From Cristatella mucedo (lineage: Eukaryota; Bryozoa; Phylactolaemata; Cristatellidae), in the NCBI GenBank assembly GCA_009760855.2, contig WPIO01000004.1, positions 4,644,001-4,708,000 of the forward strand: a stretch of 64,000 bases of DNA. Direction: 5' to 3'. Below are positions 12,141 through 23,954 of this stretch, piece by piece. A model generated the notes under the pieces. That model was not told the origin of the DNA. It made no database searches and saw only the letters and a program-made list of their open reading frames with translations. A program made the position numbers and the translations under genes. Each line of letters opens with the position of its first letter. Position 1 is the stretch's first letter.

Positions 12141-12299
12141 CTACGGTGAACCGGAAGTGGGTGAACAGGAAGTGGTAGCGGTAGGGGCTAGGCAGAGGCT
12201 GGGAGCAGAAAACTCGGACTGGGTGAGAGTACGACCGACTAAACAGCCACGATGCATGACGACAGCAATTGCTGACTGAACAATTCGTTGACCTGCAAT

Positions 12300-12405
12300 T
12301 TACTGCAGGGAGTAGACCAGGTGGAAATGCAAAGGCACAATTACTAGTTATGGACAAACCTGGTGTGACTCAGAAATTGGAAAACCTATCCCTTAAAATC
12401 GTCGC

Positions 12406-12476
<71 letters not shown>

Positions 12477-12605
12477 CGTGCATTATATATAATACTATAT
12501 ATTATTTAGATTGATTCATATATATATATATATATACATGAATAAATGATATATATATATATATAATCGTGCATTATATATAATACTATATATTATTTTG
12601 ATTGA

Positions 12606-12644
<39 letters not shown>

Positions 12645-13415
12645 CATTGCTACAGCAACCGAATGTAATCCGGCGGTCCTTTCCAAAATGAACTTTCACT
12701 GGACGACCCTGTCAGATCCACAGTCAAGTCTGCCTAGTTTCAGCTACTAAAATGTGGTGCCTTCATAGACAGGGATACTGAATCCACTTTTGTCCATGCA
12801 TTGTGACACCCTGTCTCGACTTATATAACTCGCTTATGCGCAGATCGTCTGGCCTGCACACTCAATTGCTTGCAGTTGGAGCAAAACTCTGCAGCTAGGC
12901 TTGCCTGCCGTGAGCATCCCAATTGCGAAAATACACCATATCCCGCCTACCTGCAATGACTCCTAATCAAGCGGTGCATTGACTTTAATGTTGCTTCACT
13001 CACTGTTAGGTCTCTTCAATCTCTTGCTCAAGCCCACCTATCAGAACTACTCCCCCACCAGGCCATACACCATACCACCCCTTTTTCTGACTCAAACCGT
13101 TTAACAGAGCCTCTGACCAACCTCGAATCAATTGGAGAGCCTGCCTATAGTTTGTGTCCTCCAAAAGCATGGACCTCACTTCCAACTGACATCACGGCAT
13201 CCCCTTACTTGGGTGACATTTAAAAAGAAGCAAAAAACACATGTTCTTCACACCATTTGCTAGGTTCTTATAAATGTAAATAGCCGTCAGTAAGCTTATG
13301 TGTGCTAGCACTGAGCATACAATCACTAACCCTGTTGACATGCTTCTTTTACAGCTCATGCTAAGTGCCTAGATGACCATTTAGTTTTCTAAGGGTGCTA
13401 TACAAATGAAATATT
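12300..13415 (+). mobile_element. LINE family A copy, decayed, split by AT repeats
   Basis: Coding remnants LLVMDKPGVTQKLENLSLKI and later the RT C-terminal region in several frames are followed by the hairpin tail (about 13360-13400). A TA-rich tract of 230 bases interrupts it at 12409-12640. It lies in intron 2, antisense to the RADIL-like gene. Confidence 0.78.
12409..12640. repeat. (TA)n tract with a 90-base duplication
   Basis: Three TA runs are separated by two nearly identical blocks starting TAATCGTGCATT (about 12472 and 12562). Confidence 0.88.
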
Positions 13416-14104
13416 TTTTTAACTTATTTTGTCATTACTACTCCAAATAATGTTGCTCATGAGCTGGCTGGCTCAGGAGGATGCGAGTGAGACGTTCTTA
13501 TATTTTCTGCCATATTTACCACAAGGATGGCATGCTGTGCTCACTGAGCTGAGCTGAACTGATGTCCGACCTCAAGCACACCTCAAGCGTGTGTGGTGCA
13601 TGGGCCAGCCAATGCTCTGGCGTGGGTCACAGCCGGAGTCAGCAGCCATGACTGATGCCGGCCAATGTGCCACGTGATGGTGATAATGTTTGATTCCACG
13701 GGATCACGATACCTCGGCCAACCACAACGACTAGAAGAATGCCAGTGACACAAGACTGGTGACCAATAAGGAAGGCTATGCACAGCCGGCAACCGAGGCT
13801 GTGCTCTGGGTGGCAACAAAGTACCGAAAGTTTACTCTAGGTCGAACAATGCCATACAACTGCTGTGCCGAGGATTTGCATCAAATGCAGAGCAGCCAAG
13901 GCCTGCAGCCTGACAAATCCATCCTCCCCCAAACACCAGCCATCACACAGCCCACTAAGCAGGGGGGACCACTGTCTGCCGGTTGCACAGATGCAGATGC
14001 AGATATCACAGCTTAGTACAGGCCAGCATGGCACAAAAGCAGCGTTTTCACTAGACAATCGATCTCCCACGACAGCCTGATGGCTAAATCGAAACCCTCG
14101 CGGT
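13416..14104. other. gene-free intronic stretch
   Basis: Intron 2 of the RADIL-like gene. No exon, repeat family or RNA recognised. Confidence 0.5.
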
Positions 14105-14526
14105 TTATATCAATATTAATAACAATAACAACCATGACATTAGTGCACCATCTTACGAGAGCTAAATCTATTTCTAGGCTTTTTACGTATCCTGGAAACA
14201 TGTGAATTGGGGATAACATGCACACGGTAAGTATGTATAAGCACACAGAGGACAACTCGCATGGGCCAAGCACATGTTGCAAGCAACAGGTTCGTTTTTA
14301 GCTTCACTTTTTACGTCGTCCACGTCAGGGGATGTCGTGAAGTCAGTCGGAAGTGAGTTCCACACTTTGGGAGCATATAAACTATATATATATATACATA
14401 CATACATGCATGCATGCATGCATGCATGCATGCATGCATGCATGCATGCATACATACATACATACATACATACATACATACATACATACATACATACATA
14501 CATACATACATACATACATACATACA

Positions 14527-14558
<32 letters not shown>

Positions 14559-14850
14559 GGCTCGGTCTCCACAGGATTTGGAGTTGGTTCGGGGCACAGC
14601 GAAACGACTTTAGTCAGATGCACGTGTGGTAGAACACCTAGCCTTATTGGGTAGTGGCTCTCTGATAGGTAGGTAGGCTGGAGCATGAAAAGGAAGGGAC
14701 CTCAAAGTGAGTGACAATACATTGGCTTCGATACGCTGGTTGATGGAGAGCCAGTGTTTACGTGTTAACAACATTTAATGTGGCTATTGTGACGTTCACG
14801 ACAGCCAAGCCTAGCTGCCGAGTTCTACCTTAACTGTAGGCCTCTTATAG
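14105..14850 (-). mobile_element. LINE family A 3' region, antisense, split by a microsatellite
   Basis: The minus strand gives the 3' coding end and tail of family A, including the CCACACTTTGGGAGCATA block. A CATA/CATG array has expanded inside it at 14390-14557. Confidence 0.75.
14390..14557. repeat. (CATA)n/(CATG)n compound microsatellite
   Basis: About 165 bases of tetranucleotides: a CATG block in the first part and CATA in the rest. It is open in several frames only because the unit lacks stops; no protein is implied. Confidence 0.95.
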
Positions 14851-14854
14851 CATA

Positions 14855-15355
14855 CGCCATGAGGCTCGAGATACAGAGCAAAGTTCGTGCGCTGACCCAC
14901 ACGCAGCCCGCCACGGCTTGGCTCCTCCGCACCTAGCTGAACTGCTGCACCAGTTTCAGCCTCCTCCCGCCCTCAGGTCCTGTGTGGACAAGAAATTAGT
15001 TGTTCCGCTCCTCTCTGCTTAAAGACCGTTGGCAACAGAAGCTTTAGCTCTGCAGGTCCTAGACTGTGGAACTCGCTTCCACAATTCTTACGCAACGACA
15101 ACTACTCTCCTACTGCCGACTATGGCTCATCCTTTTCAGTGGTCCTGAGCTGCTACTTCCATGCTACTCACTAACTCAACTGCTCTCCTGACTCTGCTAT
15201 GCTTCTCACTTTCTCTTTGTTGCGTGAGATGAAGTCTGTTGGCTACCGAATGCGTACCGAAAGCCGCTTAGGCTGTGAGTATGCAAAACTCTCATTCGTA
15301 ACACACAAATAGTCTTTGTGGCTTTGTGGAGTTACACAAGGAGATACATTACATT
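14855..15355 (+). mobile_element. LINE family B 3' end
   Basis: It matches the 3' half of the family-B ORF at 57173-58345 (ATACAGAGCAAAGTTC, CACGGCTTGGCTCCT, GACTGTGGAACTCGC) and ends in GGAGATACATTACATTAC. Several frameshifts. Confidence 0.82.
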
Positions 15356-15357
15356 AC

Positions 15358-15705
15358 CTGCAAGTGGTGAATTACAAAGGTCTAGATGGAAGGCCACAAA
15401 CGAGTGGACCAGCTTGGAAATGGTATCCCTGTCTAAGCAGGCATACATTTTTGCAATGCTACTTAGCTGAAAGTAGGCAGACTTTACTGTAGAGCTTATA
15501 TGGTCGTCTAGTGAACCGTCACTTTGGAACTCGACGCCTAGATTTCGTGCAGTTGCTACGGAAGATATGCTAGCAGAGTCGATTTTGAGCTTTAACCTTT
15601 CCCATTTCTGAGTCACATTAGGCTTGCCCATAACTAGTAAGTTGGTTTTATCATCTTTCAATTTGAGAAATTGTGTTTCCATCCAAAAGCGAATGTCTGC
15701 CTACA
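15358..15705 (-). mobile_element. LINE family A RT fragment, antisense
   Basis: An open frame of 116 codons (15682-15332) reads FLKLKDDKTNLLVMGKPNVT, ARNLGVEFQSDGSLDDHISS and LDRDTISKLVHSFV. It is the RT C-terminal half without tail or catalytic core, joined end-on to the family-B copy. Confidence 0.85.
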
Positions 15706-17334
15706 TGCAGCAAAAAACCGTGCAGGAAAATACACCCACACGAAAGAGAGACAACCCCAACACAGCATTTTTTCGGATGCCCCTCCCCTTATCCATTTTA
15801 GCCTCGGCCGGCACACGTTTCCAAACAGCTGCTTTCGAAGTGTTCGCCTGGTTCAAGCGCTATGGAAGAAAACTTTCTCAAACGGTCACAATAACGGATG
15901 CGAACACGTTGCTGTTGTAAGATACGTTGAATCAGAAATAGCGCTCACCATAGTTTCACGGAGCATGAAGTGTGGATGCATGAAGTGTAATGGCGACCAC
16001 CTAACTACGGCTTCAATCAATTACTAGCTGCTGCCAGGCCAGCAACCAATGTTAACAAGAGTCAACGTTATTGGACGCCCTCTGCGAAGCTATTATTCGA
16101 TCAGTCAACAGATCAGCCCCACGTGACTTGACAGGCGACCGTGGAATGTGGGCAGCCACCGGTCGTCTTATTCATTCAGAACCTATTCAGCCAGTGAACC
16201 CATAAGTCACTATTATTACACTGAAGCAGAGTAGTAGTGAGCATAAACCACCATTTCTGCCGTGGAACAATGAATGTCAAGTGCATGATAAGACGTCATT
16301 TCTACCGCCCTGAAAACACTTCTTCGGGTTTTAGCTGAGAGTCACCACGGTGATATCAAGCTCCTGTGTCAGATCCACGTAGCTTAGAACCATCTTGTGA
16401 CGATCTTATATTTAATTTCTGTCAAAAAGTGCCAAAATACCGCACCTTCTTTATGCTAGCATGGGCACTGAAAAACCTTGAGCCATTTGGATTACAAGTA
16501 CGATCATCTGACTGCAAGTACACACAGGCAGTCGGCCATTTGTAAAGGTAAATGTTGTGTCCAGGATCCTGTGGTGTTTCCACTTCTGACAGATGTCATT
16601 GAGCCGAACATTGACAGTGAGTCCACTTTGCAGGTAATCAGTGGATGTATGTGCGAGTCGGCTCACACTTCCAGGGAACCTCTGGCGACGAATAGTTGCT
16701 AAGTAAATATCGTCAAATGAAACTCATGAATACTCTTGCGTGTGAGTGTAGCTGTGGTTGCTTAATAAGCCAACCTTTTATCTTATATTACTTTAGCCCG
16801 AATGGCATAAATTCTACCCTAGTAGTCACTCTACTCTGAAATTTTTATAAATGGCAAGTCGTAAGATGCAACATATATACTGAAACACATTCATATCTTA
16901 TAAAAACAATCATGCATGGGCTAAAATAAGTGGATTGATCCTCCAGATATAGAATACAAGGCTGCCTTCATGCCGAAATCAATCTTACATCTTCTTCATC
17001 GATCCGGCGGTCAAAGCCAAAGCGAATGTAGCCCACGTGATTTAGAGGGTGGATGCCTACTTCAATTTAGTCGGAGTGCTAAAATTGATGACCATTCAAG
17101 TAAGGTATGTTGTGAGGAAGATGGGATCTAAATCGTAGTGCAACCGAGCCTCAAATAGATCAAATACACCGGCAGACTGGGCTAGACCTCGACATGCCCC
17201 AGTTGGCTAAACAAGGTCGAAAGGGCAACTTCAGTAGTGGTAACACAAAAGTGCCTAGGTCACGAGGGGATCTCATCTCATAAACAGACCGATGAAGTCA
17301 GCTTCTATAACGATTTGGTAAGGTGACTGCAGTT
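15706..17334. other. gene-free intronic stretch
   Basis: Intron 2 of the RADIL-like gene. No recognisable exon or repeat family; short frames only. Confidence 0.5.
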
Positions 17335-17715
17335 AAGTAATCCCTATAGCTAGGGATAGCTCCCAAAGCCTGGAACTCCCTCCCGACCTGCGTCAGAACA
17401 TCCCCTGACTTGACCACATTTAAAAGGAACTTAAAAACACACCTATTTAGGACCGCATTTAGTGGGTCCCTGAGATTCGTCCTTGATGTGCTTATGCGTG
17501 CTGACACTGTGCATGCTGCCACTAACCACATTTGCATGCTGACCCTGTGCATATCACCCCTAACCATGTTATTCATTTTGTTTGTTTTTCAAGCATGATT
17601 TTACTTACCATTCAATTGCATTTCCCTTTGCAGCAAATGTAAAGCGCCTAGAAAGAGATTAAGTTCTCTGAGGGCGCTTTATCAAGTACATTATTATTAT
17701 TATTATTATTATTAG
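17335..17715 (+). mobile_element. LINE family A 3' end
   Basis: It starts within APKAWNSLPT (CCCAAAGCCTGGAACTCCCT) and continues through the stop, the 3'UTR, the hairpin and (ATT)n. Low divergence from the 8548 and 22600 copies. Confidence 0.87.
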
Positions 17716-18362
17716 CTACGGAGCTTGAGAAGTGCATCGCAGTAATCGTGTTTAAATGTCTCGCACGGGACACTGCTCTTTTTGCAAACACGAAATGCTT
17801 CTCAAAATGCTGTGCGTTTCTGGAGGACTCTCAGGCTCACTGTAGCATCGTAGCTTTCCATCTGACGGCCGAGATGGTTTGTTGTACTAGCTACGCTGTG
17901 TTCACTAGTCAATAAAGGAGCTTGCAATAATGAATCTCTAATAAACTAGATTAAATTCAAGGTAGGCTGAGATGGCCAGCACAACTGTCACGCGTACGGG
18001 TAAGTGGCTGGCACTGTCTTTGCTGGTACACTCATGATCTCATGTGATGCTGCAGACCGGAGGTTCTAGTTCACCTGCCAGCTGGCCATCACGACTTACC
18101 TAGTGCCATGCCAAGGGCAAAGGCTGGGTAAATAGATGGCACACAACTTGCAGGCTGTCAGATTTCGGTCTAAAGCCAAACTTTGGCTTTCATATCCAGC
18201 TTTTACACGTGCCTCGGTCTGCATTAGCCAGTAATCGGGCTCAGTGAAGATTAGCATCCCGATGGCACGGACAGGGCAGCTAAGCTATCGAGCTTTACCA
18301 ATGTGGGAGCAGACATATTTTCCGGCAGCCTGGGGTTCGAGTCCTTTTTTTCTTTTTTACCA

Positions 18363-18367
<5 letters not shown>

Positions 18368-18414
<47 letters not shown>
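18368..18414. repeat. (CT)n microsatellite
   Basis: About 23 CT units placed at the inner end of the adjoining antisense family-B fragment. Confidence 0.95.
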
Positions 18415-18418
<4 letters not shown>

Positions 18419-18800
18419 AAAGAGAAAGTGGGAAGCATAGCAGAGTCAGGAGAGCAGTTAATGTAGTGACTAAAATGGAAGTAGCAGCTCAGGACTGCTC
18501 GAAAGGATGTGTCATAGTCGGCAGCCGAAGAGTAGTTGTCATTGTGTAAGAATCGGAGAAGCGAGTTCCACGGTCTAGAACATGCAGAGCAAAAGCTTCT
18601 GTCCGCAAAGGTCTTTAAGCGCAGGAGTGGCACAGCTAATTTATTGTCCACACAGAACCTGAGGGCACGAGGAGCTGAAACTGGTGCAGCAGTTCAGGGA
18701 GGAGCCAAGCCGTGGCGGGCCTTGTGGGTCTGCGCAAGAACTTTGCTCTGTATCTGTTGATCAACCGGCAGCCATCCTAGCTCTTTTAGCAAAGGAGACA
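18415..18800 (-). mobile_element. LINE family B fragment, antisense
   Basis: On the minus strand: LLRLKTFADRSFCSACSRPW and NSLLRFLHNDNYS, equivalent to the C-terminus of the family-B ORF. Tail lost at the CT run. Confidence 0.85.
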
Positions 18801-19154
18801 CTTATAGCAGTAGAAGAGCAGGGTAAACACTGTAGATACCATGTATGCCGAGAGTGGCTGTTGCTTCATCGCTTGTGCTGTTAAATGCTAACTTCTTACG
18901 CTTAGCTTTCCCTCCCAGATAAAGCTGTGGCAGAGAGAAGCTTCCGGAAGCAGAAGAGCATAGAACTGCTGAGTGATCAGCCAACCAACCATGACCATTA
19001 CTTCAGGGTGTAAGCGGCCGGTCCTTAAAAGTCGGGTCACATGCAGTAAAAGAAGGAGAGTGAGATTGATGTGTGTGTGCGTGCGTGCATGTGTGTGTAT
19101 GTGAATGAGAGAAGGGAAATAGACGCAAGCAACAGAGGGCCTAGTGAAACAAGA

Positions 19155-19227
19155 GCTCAAGCGCGCACACACATACACATAGACACGCGCTCGCAAGCAT
19201 GTACGCACACATGCACTCACACACACG

Positions 19228-19260
<33 letters not shown>
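19155..19260. repeat. CA-rich microsatellite next to exon 2 donor
   Basis: An imperfect CA/CACG array. Its right end lies 15 bases from the exon 2 donor of the RADIL-like gene. Confidence 0.9.
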
Positions 19261-19275
19261 GAGCAGTTGACCTAC

Positions 19276-19471
19276 CGTCATCAGTCACCAGAATGAGGGA
19301 CACTTTCAGCTCTCTTTCGGATTGAGCCTTGATGTCGACATTGAACTTCTCCAGCAGTGTGGCAGTGAGCTCGGTAGCAGTGGTGTTATTCTGTACACGC
19401 ACGGCTTTGACGACGCGGCTCTCTCCATGTTCCAGTTGGAAGCGCAGTACTCCCGTGTAGCAGCCGTCGTC
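19276..19471 (-). CDS. RADIL: RADIL/afadin-like exon 2 (first half of RA1)
   Basis: This is a 196-base exon. It follows a pyrimidine-rich acceptor (TTGCCCCCAG) and ends at the donor GTAGGT. It enters in phase 0 and leaves after one base of a codon. The peptide begins DDGCYTGVLRFQLEHGES and continues with VRVQNNTTATELTATLLEKF, the ubiquitin-like start of a Ras-association domain: two beta strands, then the helix with the family's xxLLEKF pattern. Afadin RA1 has the same layout (GVMRFYF..., then IRVSSTATTQDVIETLAEKF). RA domains bind GTP-loaded Ras/Rap proteins, and here that would recruit the adaptor to membranes. A CA-rich microsatellite starts about 15 bases beyond the donor. Confidence 0.82.
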
Positions 19472-19829
19472 CTGGGGGCAAGGTAACAGATTGTAGCCAC
19501 TCTCAATACAACTATGGCTATCAGTTATCAAGGCAGCTGAGGGGCTTACTGATCAGTTTTTCTTTACAGCAAGAGTACCTAATGCCGAGCAAATGTTTGC
19601 AAGCAGAAAATCTGATGTAAGTGTCATGTCAAGCAGAAAAACTCTTAGATCGGAATATAATCTTTGTTCGTTTGAAATCGGCACTAAACGTATTTATTAA
19701 CCAAGGCTTCCCAATTTGCCTTAACTTCAGGAATTGCCCGAAAATGCGCACTGTGAATGATGAATGTAAGTGTGATTGTCGTCTCCAATACTGGAAAACT
19801 GGCTCAATCGCTTGCTAAAGATGGTCCAA

Positions 19830-20025
19830 ATTACCTGGCGACTGCAAGCTAGTACATTACTGCAACTAGGCACTGCTACCAGCAGACCTGCTCTAGGTCC
19901 TATGCCTGGAGCAGTACTTATGGCAGTGTTTATGCTCTGCCTGTAGGTGGCAGCAGCTAGCCAGAAAGCAGCAGCCAAAGAATCCCCTCTCAGATTACGA
20001 TCTACTTTAGCTTGAAACTGTCTGT
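19830..20025 (-). other. possible coding stretch of unknown product
   Basis: A minus-strand frame from ATG 20050 reads MSNKYDELDRQFQAKV and LAAAFWLAAATYRQSIN, and is open to a possible donor (CGCCAG|GTAATT, about 19833). No upstream acceptor with a pyrimidine tract is visible, and an in-frame TAA lies just before the ATG. It could be an alternative first exon of the RADIL-like gene (phase 0, like exon 1) or a chance frame. I do not recognise it. Confidence 0.2.
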
Positions 20026-20629
20026 CTAGCTCATCGTATTTGTTGGACATGTGCTTTTGTTACCACCATCGTCACAGACATCATACATATAACCAGAACA
20101 TGGCTGCCTGGCTGGCCATTGCATCCGTGTCATTTTGGAGCACATGTATATGGCTGGCTAAAAATATTAAATGCATGACCAAGTCTTGGTAGGCTAAAAA
20201 GTGTTACCGAGTTTAAAATTAAGAGGCCGACCTGATGGCAACAGGTTTTTCTAACATAACTCTGATGCCGGTATGTGACAATCGTCTACAAACTATGCTG
20301 GATTTTTGACTTAAGCAGAATGCCTGTTCAGCAACTAGCCAGTTCAGCTTGCGGTCTCTAATAAAGCAGAGTTAGATGACTGGTAGTGCTTGTGCCCCAC
20401 AGCATAGGAACGAGTTCGTTACCAATGCACAGGGGCTAAGGGCAATGCACTGTGCATAGGACTTAAGTTGCTGCGCAGCAGTCTGGGTTGTATCAGCAGT
20501 CTAAAGCTTCCAGGAAGAGCTGTTCTTACGAGGTGATCTGCTAGGCCGGATTCATATGACATACAGTGCTGTACTTGTGCTTTGATCTCTCTCTCTGCTT
20601 TCCATCAAGTCGAACAATCTAAACTACCT

Positions 20630-20770
20630 TCATGGTTTGGTCTAGCGGTTAAGGTGCTCGCCCCGACCAAGGTCTGACTGAGGTCGTGGGCTCGAGCCCC
20701 GAGGCATATGTAAATCGCCTGAATAGAGATTAAGTTTTCTTGGGGTGCTATATAAATGAAATGAATTATA
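20630..20770 (+). mobile_element. tRNA-derived SINE, type 1
   Basis: A near-complete plus-strand copy: TTTGGTCTAGCGGTTAAGG, GTCGTGGGCTCGAGCCCCG, then GCCTGAATAGAGATTAAGTT and a TATAAATGAA end. It matches 5123-5265 and 50036-50190. Confidence 0.87.
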
Positions 20771-20774
20771 TTTT

Positions 20775-21785
20775 ATGTATTGTTAGCATCTGCAATTGGA
20801 TGGCAGCAATATTTCTCAAATTAATTTAGAATAAAACCAGCTTACTGGTTATGGGCAAATCTGTTGCAACTCGCAAATTAAAAAATCTAGCCCTAAAAAT
20901 ATGTTCGGCCAACATATTCGGGCGATCTAGGTTTCGCATTCCAAATTTCAAAGTGACCTTTCATTAGATGACCATATCAGCTCCACAGTCAAGTCTGCCT
21001 ATTTTTAACTCGTAATATTGCAAAACTTTGGGTCTGCTTTGAAAAGGATACCTCATCCAAGTTGGTCCATAAATCTACCTCTCTATGACTTCCTGTCTGT
21101 CCGTCTATAGCTCACTACTTGCAGGTCTACTGGCCGGTGCAATTAGGCACTTAAAAGTTGGTGCAAAACTCTGCAGCTAGGCATGTCTGTCATGAGCACT
21201 GCAGTTGCTACAGCTTACCACTTCTCTACCTGCACTGGCTCCCAGTCAAGCAATGCGTCGACTTCAAGGTTCTGCCATTCACTTTTAGGTCCATTCATTC
21301 TTTGGCTCCAGCCTACATATCAGATTGACTCCCCCACCAGACTAAGCAACGTACCTGGGTTTCACCCGCTTTTCAGACGCTAATCGTTTACCTACACTTC
21401 GCACGAACCTCAAATCCTTCAAAGACCGTGCCTTTACTTGGTATGCTCCCAAAGCCTGGAACTCACTTCCAACTGTCATTACGACATCCCCTGACTTGAC
21501 GACATTTAAAAAGAAGCTAAAAACACATTTATTTATTATAGCATTTAGTGAATCAATGTGACTCGTCCTTTGTGTGCTTATGCATTCTGACACTGCATGC
21601 TGCCACTAACCGTATTTACATGCTGACCCTGTGCATGTCACCTCTAACCATGTTATGCTTGTTGACATTGAGCATGCTACCCTTAACCATTCGATCGTGC
21701 TCCCTTTGCAGCAAATATAAAGTGTCTAGAAAGAGAAAGTTCTCTGAGGTCACTAAACAAATGCATTATTATTATTATTATTAAA
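20775..21785 (+). mobile_element. LINE family A copy, decayed
   Basis: RT C-terminal fragments in shifting frames (LLVMGKS.., the GTCCATTCATTCTTTGGCTCC block, APKAWNSLPT) end with the hairpin and ATT units. No intact ORF. Confidence 0.82.
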
Positions 21786-22240
21786 CCTTTGCACTCAATT
21801 TGAGGTCTCTTCATTCACTTGTTCCAGTCTACCTATCGGAACTGCTTACCAATCCTGATCGACAACGTACCACCCACCCTGCTGACTCAAGTTGTTCAGC
21901 TCCACCTCTAACCAACCTCGAATCCTTTGGAGACCGTGCCTTGAGTTTGTATGCTCCCGAATTTTGGAACTTCTGCCTGAAATCCCGACATCCCTGACTG
22001 GACCACATTTAAAGTTAAGCAAAAAATGCACTTATTGCTCGCAGCATTTGCTGGGTAAGTGTTCATTACCTTTATGTCCTTGTGCGTACTTACACTGTGC
22101 ATTTTATCTTTAACTACATGGACATACTTTCTTTCTAGCCTAAGCGTGGTCGTGGGCTTAAGCCCCGATATGCTGTGCTTCGCAAAAGATTTAGTTCTTT
22201 TAGAGTGCTGTGCAAATGCACTACTATTATCATTATTACT
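21786..22240 (+). mobile_element. second LINE family A 3' region in tandem
   Basis: It starts at the GAGGTCTCTTCATTCACTTG block directly after the ATT tail of the previous copy, and is itself followed by a divergent tail (about 22180-22240). Two copies therefore lie head to tail. Confidence 0.75.
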
Positions 22241-22384
22241 AGTATTATTTGTATTGTTGATGTACTACACCCATAAGACCAAAGCAGCCAGGCTTCCCAG
22301 CATGCCGATACAAAGTTCCAACCAACAAACGAGCTACGAATAAAAGCTAGAAACACTCAAACCTTTCGAAGCCTATAAAGCAAG

Positions 22385-22704
22385 CAGAAAGTATAAACTC
22401 CCTCCCGACTTGCGTCAGAACATCCCCTGCCCTTACCACATTTAAAAAAACTCAAAACACACCTATTATGGACAGCATTTAGTGGGTCCCTGAGATTCGT
22501 CCTTCATGTGCTTATGCGTGCTGACACTGTGCATGCTGCCACTAACCACATTTGCATGCTGACCCTGTGCATGTCACCCCTAACAACGTTATTCATGTTG
22601 TTTATTAAGCATGATATTACTCACCATTCAATTGTGTTTCCCTTTGCAGCAAATGTAAAGCGCCTAGAAAGAGATTAAGTTCTCTGAGGGTGCTTTATCA
22701 AGTG

Positions 22705-22735
<31 letters not shown>
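22385..22735 (+). mobile_element. LINE family A 3' end
   Basis: CTCCCTCCCGACTTGCGTCA, then the 3'UTR, hairpin and (ATT)n. Close to the 17335 copy. Confidence 0.87.
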
Positions 22736-22739
<4 letters not shown>

Positions 22740-22861
22740 TACGGCACATTATGATGAAGTGGACTTTTCTGGACCAGAAACTCATTTCCTTTCAGATTAG
22801 CACAGTGTTACCAGGTTAAGATGCCCACGAGAAGTGCTGGACGCAACTACTCTGTGGCCTC

Positions 22862-23110
22862 TCTGATACTACTTGAAGCTTCACATCGAACAGGAGCAGG
22901 TATCAGATATGAAGTAGCAAATAGCAGACATCACGTGCCCCAGGCCTAATCTCAACCTCCATCCAGCATCCGTCAGAATGCTATTGCATGACATTCAATT
23001 CTATTAGACATAAAACACGGGGTGTGGTCGGAAAAAATGGACAGCTTCGATCTGGGAGCATCGCATGACCAAGCCTGGTATTCGCCTTGATGTCGTGCCT
23101 GCACATTCAG
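22862..23110 (+). repeat. left arm of a large inverted repeat
   Basis: The sequence from GATACTACTTGAAGCTTCAC to GTCGTGCCTGCAC recurs as its reverse complement at 24330-23955. Shared blocks include AGCAGACATCA, GTCAGAATGCTATTGCATGA and GCATCGCATGACCAAGCCTG. Divergence is perhaps 10-15 %. Confidence 0.85.
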
Positions 23111-23137
23111 CCTTCAGCCTTAGACAGCAGATGTTAC

Positions 23138-23900
23138 TTAGACAGATGTGGTTACTAAAGCAACTTCTGACAAACTTTCGTTTTTGCCCAAGCACCAAGC
23201 AGAATGTTTATGGAAACTCCTCGTGGTTTCAATGTGCATCGCCATAGCAACTGGAGCTCCTACAGGGGTCTGCAACTGTCTCTGGCGAAAAGCAGCTTTG
23301 TCAGCAGCCACAGGCGCTTCCCTCAGCTGGGCTAACGAGCTTTCATCTCTGTCGAAGGATTGGCTGATCCAGGCCTGGGCCTGGGCTTCTTCACGGCTCC
23401 CCCTGCCGGCCTCTACTGGACTAGCCACTTTCATTGCCAGTGCTGTGGCTGGTTATCAGATGCTGCCGCACAAGCTGTGTCAGGGTGGCCCAGCCACGGC
23501 CTCGACAGGGAAGCAGCAGCCGTGCCAGTTCTGGCAGCTATGCAACCTCTGGCAGCTATGGTGGCAATGGCAACCGAGGTCGGCCTACCCTAGGTGGTGC
23601 ACAGTGGTTGGTGGCTGTCCATTTGGGGGTAAGGCGAGTCAGTTCAGAGCTGCCGGAGCAGGACCTTTTAGCAGTAGAAAGGTCAGCAAATCTGCCGATG
23701 GCAAGAACCCTTCCACCCACCCCCACTCCCTGCCCCCCTCCATCATCCGGGTGGAGCATATGCTGGCTTTGGCTGGCAGGAAGGGATGGCTGGACAGCTG
23801 CACTGGACTGATGAGGGTGATGGTGCAGCTGATGTCTGCTCCAGTGCAGTGCAGTCAACTCCAGTCCGTACTCACTTGAGCAGCCTCTGTAAAGCAAGAG
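23138..23900 (-). other. spacer of the inverted repeat with coding-like frames
   Basis: Two minus-strand frames look protein-like. One, 23434-23138, reads SREEAQAQAWISQSFDRDES and RQRQLQTPVGAPV. The other, 23897-23556, reads SSAAVQPSLPASQSQHMLHP. On the plus strand 23490-23570 encodes a Gly/Ser/Tyr/Arg-rich stretch (SSGSYATSGSYGGNGNRGRP), the kind seen in RNA-binding proteins. The strand and frame of any real exon are undecided. Confidence 0.25.
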
Positions 23901-23954
23901 ACAGGGGGAGAAGCTGAGCCACCAGAGGTGGCAGCTCTGCTCTCTGATGCTGAC

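Noticed and set aside
14183-14686. MYVCMYVC / HTYIHTYI open frames
   Set aside because: Artefacts of the CATA/CATG microsatellite.
20642-20700. tRNA gene candidates at the A/B-box pairs
   Set aside because: All such pairs are followed by the shared SINE tail and lack a cloverleaf; they are tRNA-derived SINEs.
23148-23879. 243-codon plus-strand frame
   Set aside because: Trp/Cys-rich composition unlike a real protein, no domain, and the opposite strand is at least as plausible.
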